NCBI GenBank assembly: GCA_003049485.1
Contig: PYST01000225.1
Location: 1 to 63,381, forward strand
Reading direction: 5' to 3'
DNA from: Ophioceras dolichostomum
Lineage: Eukaryota; Ascomycota; Sordariomycetes; Magnaporthales; Ophioceraceae
DNA: 63,381 nt
The position numbers and the translations under genes are program-made. Below the pieces are notes generated by a model. It searched no databases. It had not been told where the DNA came from and saw only the letters and a program-made list of their open reading frames with translations. The number at the start of each line of letters is the position of its first letter. The stretch's first letter is position 1. Shown one piece after another: positions 45,535 through 58,247 of the stretch.

Positions 45535-46242
45535 CTAGATGGTGAGTCCCGCGAGACCAAGCGTCGTGTCGCGCTGGGCATGAGCCGCCTCCTCCGCCCC
45601 CGGCCTAGACCTCGCAACAAACGCCCGCAAGTGGGCGAGATAGCCCGGGTCCATCGGGTCCCGCCGGTGGTTGGGGAACTCCAGCCTGAGCGCGAGCTCG
45701 CTCGAGGTGATCGAGATCTTGTTGTACAGGACGCCCGACCGGTCCGCGACCGCCCACGACCTGCTCTGGACGACCGTCCTCTCGTCGCTCCCCCAGCCGC
45801 CGCCGCCACCGCCCACCATCGACCCCTCCCCACCCTCCCAGTTCGCCGTCACTAGTTCGTAGCGGTGGAGCCAGACGCGGAGGTCGTCGTCGACCGTCAG
45901 CGCCCACTGCTTGTCGCCGATCACGCCGCACGACGTCCAGGGGTGGTTGAGCAGCACGTCCGAGGCGGCCGGATCCGTGCCGAGCTGAATGCCCTTCTCG
46001 GGGTTGCTGAGGTAGTCGTCGAGCGAGACGACTAGCGATCCGATGGGCAGGGGGAGGGGATCGTCGTTGCCATCGTCGTCTTCAATTGGTGGTTCGAGGT
46101 CGTCCAGAGGGCTGGGCCGAGAATGCCAAGGAGGCGGCATGGGACGGAACCACCTGCAGTTCTCTGCTAGCTCGAGGACGCTGTTGTCAAGGGCCCTCCT
46201 GTCATATTGCGTGATGACCACAAAAACGTTGTTGCCGTACAT
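45535..46242 (-). CDS. Small protein with an FHA-like domain, 235 aa, kinase part absent
   Basis: The sequence NPEKGIQLGTDPAASDVLL, then KQWALTVDDDLRVWLHRYE, and later VLYNKISITSSELALRLEFP resembles the divergent FHA-like N-terminal module found in some fungal Ser/Thr kinases, which recognises phosphothreonine in canonical FHA domains. The usual G-R-x-x-x-S-x-x-H core is not intact. The protein starts MYGNNVFVVITQYD at 46242 and stops at 45535. An acidic stretch (EDDDGNDDPLPLP) lies near residue 55 and a glycine run near 143. No kinase domain follows within the next 2.6 kb on this strand. Single exon. The assignment is from fold-like pattern only. Confidence 0.6.
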   Translation of the reverse strand: MYGNNVFVVITQYDRRALDNSVLELAENCRWFRPMPPPWHSRPSPLDDLEPPIEDDDGNDDPLPLPIGSLVVSLDDYLSNPEKGIQLGTDPAASDVLLNHPWTSCGVIGDKQWALTVDDDLRVWLHRYELVTANWEGGEGSMVGGGGGGWGSDERTVVQSRSWAVADRSGVLYNKISITSSELALRLEFPNHRRDPMDPGYLAHLRAFVARSRPGAEEAAHAQRDTTLGLAGLTI

Positions 46243-47510
46243 GATTGGCTGCTGATCTCAGTGTTGGTGGGTAGACTGAGATGGTGGCAGCCACTAGGAG
46301 TAGCACTAGTCGGCGACGACTAAGCGACGATGCAGACGGCACTAGAGACGCGCAGAACGAAAGGGAGGCTAATGAAAGAGCGGCTCGAGCGGTTGAGGAG
46401 CAGCGGCGAGGCGAGTAGATGCCAGAGGGTTTGAGTTGGGAGGCATCCCTTAGAACTGGAAGGTAGAGCCCGGTAGCTGAGCTTCCTACCTACATCTAGT
46501 AGTGACTCATCCAGTCCGCTTGCCAATTGCTTTTGATGCCCATTGTACTACGTAAAAACTAACAACTCGTGCCAAGCCGTGGTCTGCTGTCATGATAGGC
46601 ACACCGGAGGGTATTGCTTTGTCAGTTCACATTGTCCAGTTCAGCTGGCTCGACGGAGTCTAGCTTCGCAAGCCACGATGAAATATTCTTCATTTCGCGA
46701 CTTGTGGCGTGCATGGGAAATTCGCGCACGCCCTGCTTTGGTCACGGATTCTATCTCCGGGCTCCCTCTTCCCGCGTACCTACTCAGCTCGGCTGGACTG
46801 TCTTGAAACTCACTTCCTAATCAGTAGACTCCCAATTTCTCGAAGAAGCAAGGGATACCCATGCTGTGAGAGTGGAGGGGGAGGGAGAGAGCACCGTCCA
46901 CTGACTGGGGTGAACCAAGGACTCTCCGAGAAGGTTTTGGTTTCTTCTCCCCTATGTGCCTTATGCTTATTCTTATGCTTGTTGTAAAACGATCCCCACG
47001 CTCCCGAGAGCTACATGTATCGAGTCCGTCCAAGGTTTTTCGATGTTGCTCGTACTTGAAAAGGTGATATTAGAGTTACCGTTAGACGGAAACTAGCAGC
47101 ACATCCCGCTGCGTTGTATCATGGTCCATACATGCCTCCAGCAGAAAGACAAATAAAATGGCAAAAGATGCAGTCCCTGGAAAGCCTAACTCCCAGCCCG
47201 TTTTTTTTAAAAGGATGAAAAACTCTTCGCTAGCTTCAGCTAATTCTCTAAGCACGAGAACGCCCGTACATTTGCCATAGATGGATAAAATATTCTTCCA
47301 AATGTTGGACGGCAGCTCGTTCGATGGATGTTGTACAGATATCTGGTGTCGCTCCTTTCCGTTTCTGGAGGCACTGAATTGTATGATGAAGGTGGCGGTT
47401 TGCGGAGTAGAAAAGAGGGACCTTTCTGTCCCTCGGCTGCGGTCTGTCTATGACCTCGGGGTCTGCGATGGTTCCTCCTACCACGCCGTATGCCGTCGTC
47501 GTCAATGCGT
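46243..47510. other. Intergenic; FHA-like promoter and transporter 3' flank
   Basis: No supported gene. No notable repeats beyond short CTACCTACATCTAG-type motifs near 46490. The transporter's 3' flank contains a T/A run near 47200-47215. Confidence 0.4.
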
Positions 47511-49336
47511 TTACTCGGCGGGGAAGTTGCGCCGGATGATGAAGTACGTAATCATGAGCAAAGCGGCGCAGGTCGAGAAGACCCTGAAACGGTGCTGGTC
47601 GCCTAAATATGGGGGGTAAGGAAAATCGAAGACGTTAGTGTTTGTTTGTCCGTTCGTTCGCAAGAATTGCATCGAAACCAAGAGGGGAAAAGAGAAAATT
47701 TGACCAAACCCCCCCCCCCCCCNNNNNNNNNNNNNNNNNNNNNNNNNNNNNNNNNNNCCCCCCCCCCCTCCTAAAAAAAACAAAAAAAAAACGCTTGGCT
47801 AGTAACTTACCCTCCTCATCCAGGCTGTGCGCAACAACAACGAAGATGTTCAAGGGGAACCTTAGGATGCTGTAGATTTTGCCCCGGACGCCGTCCTCGA
47901 CGACCTCGCTCTTCAGGAAGCCGATGCTGGGGTAGTAGGCGCCGACGCAGCTCTCGATCAGGCAGAAGGCCCAGAAGATGACGTACTCGTTGTCGAAGAT
48001 GACGGCCGAGGAGAGACATGCGCTGACGCCCAGGACGACGACGGTCAGGATGAAGGCAGTGCTCTGGGTGGTGTGCTTGGGCGTGGAGAGGCCGAACACG
48101 GCCGAGCCGGCCATCATGGCGCACATGAAGCTGCTGAAGATGACGCCGTAGGGGAGGTCCTCGCTGGAGCCGGCCTTGGTGCGGGCGGACTTGAGCGCGG
48201 CGGACCAGAAGAAGATGAAGAGGTACATGGCGCCCTCGAGGAAGGTCGACGTCAGGCCGAGTGTGAGCACGCGCTGGTCGCGAAGGATGAGCTTGACGCC
48301 GTCCTTGATGTCCTCGAAGGAGTTGCGCGAGACGGACTTGGTGCCGTAGTTCTCTTTCTGCAGACAGGATTCAAGGTCATTAGCGTCTACCTCGTCCATG
48401 AAATCTCCAGGTATGGTAATATTGTGCATTTTCCTTCACAGGGAGGGGAGGGTTCCATCGCTACTACTATCGTAGTACTTACCCAGGTCGACAGGATGAA
48501 GTACGCCGCAGCGAAGCAGCACATTATGCTCGCGACGAAAGGCCAGACGCGGCCGCCCATGAAATTGACCAGCATGTCGCCGACCACACCGCACGCGATG
48601 GCGACGACGCCGCTGATGGTGGTCATCGACGCGAAGATCTCGCCGAGGGACAGGGCCGAGTTGGACAGGCCGCGCGAGTGGTACTCGGTGATCATCCAGG
48701 CGTCGAAGACGCTGTACAGCAGCGTGGTGCTGACCCCGCCCGCCAGGCGGCCCAGCAGCAGGATCGGCACGTTGTCGCTGAACATGGTCAGGCAGGTCGC
48801 CACGTACGACGCGCAGTACAGCAGGCACGCGAGCCGCCGCCCGTACCGGTCCGCCAGCTCACCCGCGATGGAGGCCGACACGGCACCCGAGACGAAACCG
48901 GAGGCGTACAGGATCGCGACGAGCCGCTCGGGCAGGTTCTTCTCGTACTTGTATATCGCGTAGATGTGCGGCCCCTGTTGTGTGTCGTCGTGGTTCGTTC
49001 TGTGGTTAGTCCAGCCTCTCTGTTTCTTGCCCCGTCTTGCCTTGCCTTGCTCGTTCTGGGAGACTCTTCTATTCCGCTGGGGCAACAGGGGAATTTTCTG
49101 GTACTAGTACTCACCTGCATCCAGTCGGCGGCCATCGCCAGGCCGTAGACCAGGAAGAACTCATACTTGAACTTGGAGATGGCAGCGGCCTTGTCGTCCT
49201 CGGTCTTGCCGTCCTCGAGCTCTCCCGTCCGCTCGGCCGCAGGTGTCGTCGCAGCAGCGCCTTGCCTCTTCCATTGCCTGTACAGCAGGAACGCGTTCCC
49301 TATGGCGAAGACCGCCAAGTTCCCCTGGTAGAACAT
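47511..49336 (-). CDS. MFS transporter, MFSD5/molybdate-anion transporter-like, 450 aa
   Basis: Multi-pass plasma-membrane transporter of the major facilitator superfamily. Exons are 49336-49115, 48974-48483, 48357-47811 and 47602-47511 (1353 nt with stop). It starts MFYQGNLAVFAIGN, a membrane segment. YEFFLVYGLAMAADWMQGPH is followed by the MFS signature loop AGELADRYGRRLACLLYC (D-R-Y-G-R-R) and GRLAGGVSTTLLYSVFDAWM. The C-terminal half carries FWAFCLIESCVGAYYPSIG and ends ITYFIIRRNFPAE. This pattern matches the MFSD5 family, for which molybdate uptake is known in algae. The substrate in fungi is not established. Intron 3 contains an assembly gap, but both flanking splice sites are visible and the frame is kept. 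Confidence 0.88.
47723..47757. other. Assembly gap of 35 N inside a poly-C run
   Basis: Ns are flanked by C runs on both sides (47709-47722 and 47758-47768) within intron 3 of the transporter. The true length of the homopolymer is unknown. The gene model is not affected. Confidence 0.97.
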
Positions 49337-52300
49337 CCTTCTTTCTTGCGTTTGTTTAAGGCTTTGGGTGTTTCCGTGAACACCGTTGTCCGTTCCTGTT
49401 GTTTCGTTCCGGGTGCGTGTGTGTGTGTAAATTGAGCCAGCAACCGAATTAGTGGGTTGGTGACACCCGCTGCCAAGATTCACTTCTTCAGGAGAACCAG
49501 CAAAAAGACCTAGAAGAGAATAAGATGGGATTAAAACGAGTGAAGCCACTTCCAATTGCGCTTAATCTTGATGGAACGATTGAACAGAATTGAAGAATAA
49601 GAAAAAGGAGTGAGTGCTTGAGAAAGAAGTTGGCACGACAAATTCGTTGGAGTGTTACGAACTCCTTATTTTTTTTGGAGATGGCGAAGACGAACAGAAC
49701 ACGCATCGAATCTCATTTCCAATCGGAGGACGCGCAGGTGCGGCATGGGTCCTTCCCCCCTTCCCGGGGCTGACGGCCTATACTCCTTTGGTGTTCCTCT
49801 GTCAGAAAAAGGGGATGCAATGCCAAGGAATAAAACAAGGCGTCTCATTCGGACTTGGGCTGTCTCAGCTCGTCAATTCTCCCTTATACGAACAGAACAG
49901 CGCGTGTTTCCTTTCCCCCTATTCTCGCGTCGAACAGGCCAAATCTCGTAGACGGTGGGACTGCCCATTTTATCAGCTTTCTGCATTGTTTCTTCCACCT
50001 AGGAATTTCATATTCAAGCAGCGTGTTCTACGACAATGGAATTACACAGAGGCATCTTCCCAGTGATGCTCCACGATGCCCATCAACTCATCTCTTTCAA
50101 CACTCCCCTCGCTCCTGAAATCTCCTAACTCCCAGTTGCCCGCCTAAGCATTGTGGGGAGACGCAGATCTGGAGGTACCCACTACCAACCAACGCAGCGA
50201 GGCTCGTTAGGAATAGAGTGCCCAATTGGAGAACCGGCAGGGCTGGCGGATGCTTTTTTGAATGGTTGGTGATAGCCTCAAACTTGGGATCCAATGTCCC
50301 TTGCTAAGTAGGGCATCAGTAGCATCCCTCTTAGTTGTACTACTGCAGTGTAAGGCCGCGATATCCCATGCAGGTTGCGACGACGGTTTTTGAGATTGAA
50401 GTTATTTCAGTGAGACCTCGGGTGATGAATTTCTGAAAATGAAGCAACCCTCAGAGAGCCGTCGCTTCGTAGAGCCACAGCTTTCTTGACTACCATTCTC
50501 ACAAAAACACATGAACTACCTACCTAGGTACCTAGTAAGCTCCACGGAGCGGCGCGGAGTCAATGTGAGACCCTGACCGCCGGGACCGGCCGGGGTCATC
50601 ACACGTGGCCCAAGTCCAGCATTCGGTACACGGTCTTTTTGGCTACCTTGTCCTGAGCATTGTCCTGAGCGAGTACACGGTCGGGCTCTGAGCGGGCCGG
50701 AACGACGGGCTTTTGCGTCAGCAGCAGCCAAGCAGCAGCCAAGAGGAACCTGAATTCGCCCTCACTCCCTCATAAAGATAAGATCTCAGTGAGCGTACAT
50801 GATGAGATGATAAGGCACGTCCATCCGTCACCGCACAGACGAACTCAACGTCTATCCACCCTCCCGCATCCGCCGTCCTTCAAGCGAACCAAACTGGCAT
50901 CGGGAAGCAAACCCCAAAGGTGCCTAATAATAAAGTCGCATCGAACGCAAGAACAACGGCCTCTTGGAAGCTTATTGGCGAGCCATACATAGTGTTCGCG
51001 AGTTTTTGTATTTGTATGTGCGTCCCAGCGATGTGCAGCACGCAATCATTCAATCATCATGCCAGGACCCGATCAGCCCGTCGAGGCTGAGCAGCGCCAC
51101 AGCCGAAACGGCCCCGGGATACACATCGGCGAGGCGGTGCCTCGGCATAGCCACTCCGCCGGCAGGACTTTATTGCCTTTCTGTCGCTATTATTATTATT
51201 ATCGCGATAACAGAAATGCCCGGATCTAGGGCAGTTGGTTGTTCACGATGCATTGATGGCGATTGGGTTTGTGCTTCATGTCTGCTAGCAGGTGAGGTAT
51301 TGGGCTTTGAGGCACAAGAGAGAACTTGAACGGGGCAAGTTGGGGGCTGTACCGGGGAGACAGGTTTGAAGATGCATTATAACGAGTGGCAGCGCAGGAA
51401 ATCGACAGCACGCTTCCACTATGCATCAGCAACAGGTCGGCTGCCAAAGTCCACCAGACTAGCCTTTCAGTCAGTGCACCATTCGTTGTCAGATCCCAGA
51501 CGAGGCTTCAATGCTTCATCTTGCCATCCTCCCTACGAAGTAGTACCTACCAGTCCTAGTATCTTCGGGTAGGCTTTTTCCCCCACCTGGTAAAATAAAA
51601 AGTGCCCCCAGATGCCTCACAGCGAGGTCACAGCCCGGTCGCTCGCTGCCACAAGGGCCAGCAAATCTTCCTCGTGAACGTCATCATATCCCGGACATGG
51701 AGCGGCTCCACAGCTTCTAGCGGAATCAAGAGACAGCTTCGATGGAGGTGTCGATTACTTGTTATAGCACCCGTCGTGTCAGCAGTCTGAATCTTCGAGT
51801 TATCGCGCCTAGGCCTGACTCTCGAGGTCCCGCCTTCCCCATCGCAGCCACAGAGCCTCTTGGCCGCTCCCACGAGGCCCCGAAGTTGGAGGAAGCATGA
51901 CAGCCCCGCAAATACAGAAGACAGGCACCTCAGGAGGGCCTCGACATGCAGCGAGACAGCCGCGAATTAGCCCTTTCTCACAATCTCCTCTAGAGTCAGC
52001 GCCAGTTGATGAGGATGATCATTGCTTGGAAAGATACACATCGGAAACAAATGGCGTAGAAGGACATCCCGAGAACAAATTACGTGCCACTGCCCTTGCC
52101 AGCTAGCCGCATCGATGAATCATAGTCTGAGGAGCTGTCTAGTTTGAGCCATACATGATAGAGGTAGCTGGGCCTGGGTGAGGAGGATTAGCGACAGATG
52201 TTCACGTGATAACAGAGACGAACCGAGTGGCCGCCGAGACTCGAGGCAGGGAAATGCGATGCCTTTGTCAGTCGTAGCACAGACCAAGTCGCAAAAAGTC

Positions 52301-55082
52301 CTACGAAAAATGCGGCAAAGTCCTTGATCAGGGGTCCTTGTCTTGGCGCGGGCCGAGCCCAGGCGACCCTCGCCCGTCAGGCACCAATGTCATCCAGTCA
52401 GAATTCGGTTGGCTCTGCGGTGCTTCATCTCACACACTCCCACTGTCATGCCTGTCCGCCAGTCTTCCTGTAAAAGGCACTGCCATGCGGGAGTATTTAC
52501 ACCCGACAGAGAGGAACGGAGGAGGCAAAGAAGCCTTCGGCTTTATCAACCTTTCTCGTCCATCGTAGAGATTTGTAGAACCTCCTCTCGATGTCTCTCT
52601 GTCTTCTACCCCAGGCTGTTTCTGACATGTGGCAAATCTTCAACGGCATGGAGGGGTAGAGGTGGGGGTCTACGTAGGGCCTTTGATGAACGCCGGAACA
52701 GTGATGGACGAGCTGGCTGCTGGGCGGGCCTCGCGACTTTTGGGGGCCATGAACTCCTGTTTGCAAGCCAGAATACAAACAAGAATGGAATCTTCCCCTT
52801 GTGCCTTCTCCGCACATCATCGAGCCTCATGTCCTCCCTACCTAAAACCCAACAGATATTTACATCCGAGAGCTGGACAAAGAAGAGAAACGAGGGCTAT
52901 GGCCCCGCGCATCCGATCTTTTTGCTTGGTGTCACTGCATGGGATGAGAGAGAGCGACTGCACTGTAACCTGAATCCCCGTCCAGTCAAAAGCGAGAAAA
53001 GCTTGGTGGATTCTTCAGCCCATCCTCTTCGTCCTGGACTGGTGATCGTGCCTTGGTGCCCTTTTACGCTCTGCCGGGATAGCCTCGAAAGACAAAACAC
53101 CGTCCTCCTTCATCCCAAAGAGGAGTAGACAAATCGAACAAGTCCGTCCCCAGCGCCGAATCAGACCATCGAGTCAGTAGGGCGTCTCCTTACATTCAAG
53201 AGTGAAGTACAGCGAGAAATTCAATACAGTAAAAATCAAGACGTTTCTGAAAGAATCGGGCAGCTAGCCCCAGTCGTCGTCCGAGACGATCCCCCGTCCC
53301 ACACCAAGTTGAAGGACTGTCACCACCTGCATACGGAATACGGCAGTACCACCAGTTGCGGCGTCCAAATCTCGGGCACTGGATGCTGCCACACACTTGG
53401 ATGTGTGCTGACTTGTTCGACACTTCTCTGATCGTCCGTGTCACGTACCCAGCGAAGCTTCTAAATTTCCAGGGGCAACCCCTTGGCGGCACGCAGGATG
53501 TGGTGGTCATCAGAAGAAAACAACAGCTCAAGGACCTTGGTCGTCTGCACCCCCTCAAAACACCTCCGGACGCAACCCAGATCCTCCCCTTCGTCAGACA
53601 AGGATAGCCCGTTTCTCCACGGCTTTCTCGCATCCCCTTCGAGTTCAAAACTTTGCATTACCTTCTTCAGCTTCAGGGAAAGGAACGGAAGGGAAACACG
53701 GGATCAGACCTGACCTAGACCTGACCGAGCCTTGGTAGCTGACTGACTGACTGCTTTACCTCCGATTTCCCACCCATCCATCCCAACCAAGCATCCATCA
53801 CTCCTCGATCGATTAATTTGTCCCCGGCTTCCCAGAGACCAAACAGATAACAGACTGCACCCCTCCAACCCCACTCACGCACCGCCAGCCAGCCAGCACG
53901 CGCTGCAATATTCTGCTTCTCGCCTCAGCCTTACACAGCCATAATCCAAGTAGCGCCGTCCGTCAGCTGGGTCACTGGTGCGAAGCATTGAGTTTTCAAT
54001 CAGCCACCAGGACAGGACCATCAGGACCAAGAGACAGTAAGATACCTACTAGTCAGGGAGTCCCTTTGCTGTGGCGAGAAGGAGGATTTCATTGTGGGCG
54101 GGAACTGAACAGTGAGGCCTGACGGGACAAAGAAACCAGGACTTGTTGGGCTGTGAGGCAGAAGGAAGGAAGCCTGCTTACAACCGATCAGGTTTTCTTG
54201 GTTTTGTTTTCCAACACTCTCGAACGCTTGTCCAAGTTCTTCCTCCCACAAACCTACCACCTAAGAAAGGTACCATCTGAGGCTATCTATTTCAGGATCG
54301 TGCTGGAAGAGGAGAAGAGAGGAGAAAAGACAAGACGCTATTACCTCCTAGCGCCAGCGGCTCACTCTCCACAGTTGATGGTATGTATTTTGTGCCTGCT
54401 ACCTTGCTGCTATTATTCTATCGTTATTATGGTCAGCTCGAGTGTGGGAGAAAGAATTGAAATCGGAAACAGTGCCTGACAGAAATCAAAGACACACGCC
54501 CCCCAGCCCCAGCTGCCCAGCCCAGCCCACCCACCGCCTGGAGCACCCGATCTGGCTAGGACTTGGCTGCCAGTCCTAATTTCTTACCCAACTCGAGTCG
54601 ACCCTCCCGGAATCGCGACTCCCCGCCNCGCCGCCCACCGCCTATTGATCAGTTGAGTTCCTACCATTTGCCGCTAGGACAAGAGAGAGAGTGCACGAGA
54701 GAGAGGAAGAGAGAGGAAGACTGAGGAAGAATAGAGAGACAAGAGATTGAGGAAGAATAGAGAGAAAGGTACCAAACTGCTGGGCTGTGGTTTTGTGGCT
54801 TCGTCAGGTGTCGATCTCGCGTCAAGCACCCTCCCTACCAACCAGCCAGCCAGCCAGCCAGCCAGCTAGCCGGCCTCCTGCCTGTCACTTTCTCGCTGAG
54901 ACTGGCTGCGCGCTGATTTCTCAAATCAATTCGGCTCCGCTCCTTCCCCCCCTTCCCTCCAGAAAAGCCCCCCCGCCCACCGTTTGGCGCACTCCCCTTC
55001 TTTTTATTCTTTTCTTTTATTTGATCTTATTCCCTACCCTTTCCCTCCCTCCCTTTTTTCGGGTTTCTTCTCCCTTTCCCAT
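49337..55082. other. Large intergenic region, 5.7 kb, no supported gene; includes CT-rich leader of the Hsp70-like gene
   Basis: Divergent region between the transporter (-) and the Hsp70-like gene (+). Frames at 49614-50066, 52343-53128 and 53196-53648 are open, but they lack good starts, codon bias or domains. Low-complexity features are TACCTACCTAGGTACCTAG near 50516-50535, an AGAGAGAGGAAGA-type purine repeat at 54677-54775, a CCAG tetranucleotide repeat at 54842-54867, and a strong CT-rich tract at 54935-55080 just before the Hsp70-like ATG. One N lies at 54628. Confidence 0.5.
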
Positions 55083-58000
55083 ATGAATTCGCGCCTGAAA
55101 GCTCTGGGATTTGGTAAACGACGATCCACAGCAAGCATTCAAGGAGAGCCACCGACGAAATCCGGTACCCCTCCTCCAACCACCAATTCGATCACTTCCG
55201 GCGGACCGCCTCAGCTCCCACCCGTGTTCCCCGTGCACGACAACACGAACAACAACAACAACAACGCTCACCCGGGATCAGCACCGTCACTCGCGTCATC
55301 GTCTTCGCAGCAGAGTCTGCAGCAGAGCTTTCACCAACAGCTCCAGCAGCAACAACAACAACAACATCTAGCAACAGCAGCAGCAGCAGCAACCGCGCCG
55401 CCGCAGTTGCAACAGACTCAGCATCAGCAGCAGCAGTTGCAGCAGCAGCAACCGTCGTTGCCGCCGCAGCCGCAGCCGCTCCCACAAGCACCTCCTCCGT
55501 CGGGCGTCCTGCCAATGAATCACCCAGGCGCCGGCCCTCGACCGCCCAGCTACTCGGCCAACTTCCCTCCGCAGGGCGGCCCTCCCCCTCCACCGATCGG
55601 CCGCACGAGCCCGTTGACTAACGCGGGCCCGACCCGCACGCCGCCGTCGCAGATGGTTGGCGGACCTCCTCCCATCAACACGGGCGCCCCGGGCGTGACG
55701 GGCTACCCGCCGCCCATGGGCGTCCAGGGAGCCCCTCCGCCCATCCCCGGCGGCCCGCCCGGGTACGCTGGCGCCGCCGGATACCCGCCCCCGGGCCCTC
55801 CCCAGCCGCAGGGCAACATGCCGGTCGGTGGTCCCTTCACACGAAACGCTGCCGCCGAGGTCGAGGGTAACAGCCGTAGCAAGGCTCAGCTGATCGTGGG
55901 CATCGACTTTGTGAGTTAAATTTTTTTCCCCTACTTGATGATGCTCTCTTCTTTCCCGTTCTCAAAGAGACGAAAACGAAACAAACAGTCCTCAGTGGCT
56001 ATCATCAGTGGCAATCATCAGTGACTGACCCCTCTTCGTCTTGTTCTTATCATTCTAGGGAACCACATTCTCCGGCGTCGCTTTCGCGTTTGCTACAAAC
56101 AACGAGGCCAAGGAGGACATCATCACCGAGTGGCCAGGTGCGGGTTCATACACAAAACAAAAGGTCAGCGAAGTTGCCTTAGTTGCTCTCTGCTCTCTGC
56201 CCTCTGTCTCCCTATACTTGACACAAGTTCCCCCGCTGCGTCTTGCTGCATCTCGCTGCATCTCGCTCCGTCTCTCTGCTCTCCCGGACCCCATTGTCCC
56301 TCTCTGTCTTTATAATACCGGCCGCACACCCACCGCGGATACGTATAGCCTGCGCAATATGATGCCATATAGTCCTATACAAACCGATATAATCCGAATG
56401 AAACTGATAGCAGCTAACAACCTTAACGCCCTATTTTTCCTCTAGATTCCTACCGTCCTCTACTATGACCAATACCAGAAGGTGGTCGGCTGGGGCCCCG
56501 ATATCGCCGACGCCCTCGCGCCCACCGGTTATCCCAAGCCCGGCGTCCAGAAGGTCGAGTGGTTCAAGCTGCAGCTCATGCTCTCGGGCAACACGTACAT
56601 CGACCCGATCAACCTGCCGCCGCTGCCGCCAGGAAAGTCCGAGATCGACGTGGCGGCCGACTACCTGTTCAAGCTGCGGCAGGCGATGCGCTCGGCGCTG
56701 CAGAAGACGCTGGGCGAGGTGTTCAACCGTGAGGAGCGCAACATCCGCTACTACCTCACGGTGCCCGCCATCTGGAACGACGCCGGCAAGGCCGCCACCC
56801 GCGCCGCCGCCATCCAGGCCGGCTTCCTACGCGACGAGAACGACAACCGGCTGACGCTGGTCAGCGAGCCCGAGGCGGCCGCGCTGTTCTGCTCCAAGAC
56901 GGGGCTGCTGAACCTCAAGGTGCACGACGCCGTGCTGATCGTCGACTGCGGCGGCGGCACCGTCGACCTGATCGCCTACGAGGTCGAGGACGAGAACCCG
57001 TTCACCGTGGCCGAGTGCACGGCCGGCTCGGGCGACAGCTGCGGCTCCACTGCGCTGAACCGCAACTTCAGCAACATCCTGCGCACCAAGATCCGCAAGA
57101 TGAAGCTGCCCGATGGCTCCAAGACGGCCGGCCGCGTGTACGCCAAGTGCATCATGGACTTCGAGAACCGCATCAAGGCCGACTTCCGCAACAACGGCCA
57201 GAAGTGGGCCGTCGACGTCGGCATCGAGGCCGAGTTCCCCGAGGCCGGCATCGAGGAGGGCTACATGACCTTCACCAACGAGGAGATCCTGCAGTGCTTC
57301 GAGCCGGTGGTCAACCGCATCCTCGAGCTCGTGCGCAACCAGATCATCGCCATCCAGGCGCAGAACCGCACGCTGCAGAACATCCTCGTCGTGGGCGGCT
57401 TCGGCGCGTCCGAGTACCTGTTCCAGCAGATCAAGCTGCACGTGCCGCCCCAGTTCCAGTCCAAGGTCGTGCGGCCCATGGACTCGGTCGCCGCCATCGT
57501 CAAGGGCGCCGTCACGGCGGGCATCACCGAGCGGGTCATCACCCACCGCGTCGCCCGCCGCCACTACCTGATGGCCACGCTGCAGCCGTTCAAGGAGGGG
57601 TACCACCCGGAGGCGTACCGCGTGCCGTCGCTCGACGGCAAGGACCGCTGCAAGTTCACGCGCCAGATCTTCGTGCAGAAGGGCCAGAAGGTCAAGATCG
57701 GCGAGCCGGTCAAGGTGTCGTTCTTCCGGCAGGTCGCGCCGGGCGCCACGCTCATGTACGAGGACATCTTGTACGCTTGCGACGACGACGTCTGCCCGGA
57801 GTATACTAAGGATCCCCGTAAGTTTTCTTCTTGATTTCTGTCGTCTTCCCCCCCCCCCCCCCCCCCCCCCCCTTTCTTTTTTTTTTTTTTTTTCTTTTTT
57901 TTCTTTTTNTTTTCCTTTGGTTTCTACTGCCACTGTTATCTTTTTTTTTTGGGTTCATCATCTGGCGATGATTTGGTAATCTACGCTGTGTCGTCTCCTC

Positions 58001-58247
58001 TCACTAACACTTCTTCTATCTTTTCTCTCCTCCCCCCAAAAAAATAGGCATCAAGGAAGTTGTCACCTTGACCTCCGATCTCTCGCGAAAGAACCTGGAG
58101 AAGGACTTCGAGCGCATGGACACTCCTCAGGGCACGTTCTACCGCGTCTACTTCGACATCTACCTCACACTCGACGGCTCCGAGTTCAGCGCCGAGCTGG
58201 TGTGCCAAGGCGAGGTCATGGGTCGCTGCAGAGCCCGCTTCCGATAA
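55083..58247 (+). CDS. HSPA12-like Hsp70-family ATPase with Q/P-rich N-terminus, 834 aa
   Basis: Exons are 55083-55910, 56059-56163, 56446-57817 and 58048-58247 (2505 nt with stop). Residues 1-270 are low complexity: an N run, glutamine-rich blocks, then P/G-rich repeats. The Hsp70/actin-type ATPase follows. Phosphate-1 is IVGIDFGTTFSG (271-282), split by intron 1 exactly after GIDF. Connect and phosphate-2 are LIVDCGGGTVDL near 475, preceded by VSEPEAAALF. The adenosine motif is ILVVGGFGASEYL near 625. There is no canonical Hsp70 substrate-binding domain or EEVD end, as in the HSPA12 family. The C-terminus is VMGRCRARFR. Intron 3 holds long C and T runs and one N (57909). Its function in fungi is poorly known. 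Confidence 0.92.

Noticed and set aside
49614..50066. Plus-strand open frame of about 150 codons
   Set aside because: No ATG at its start, no recognisable motif, and unbiased codons.
52343..53128. Plus-strand open frame of 261 codons
   Set aside because: It begins with TTG, shows no G/C-ending codon bias or domain, and overlaps equally long frames on the other strand.
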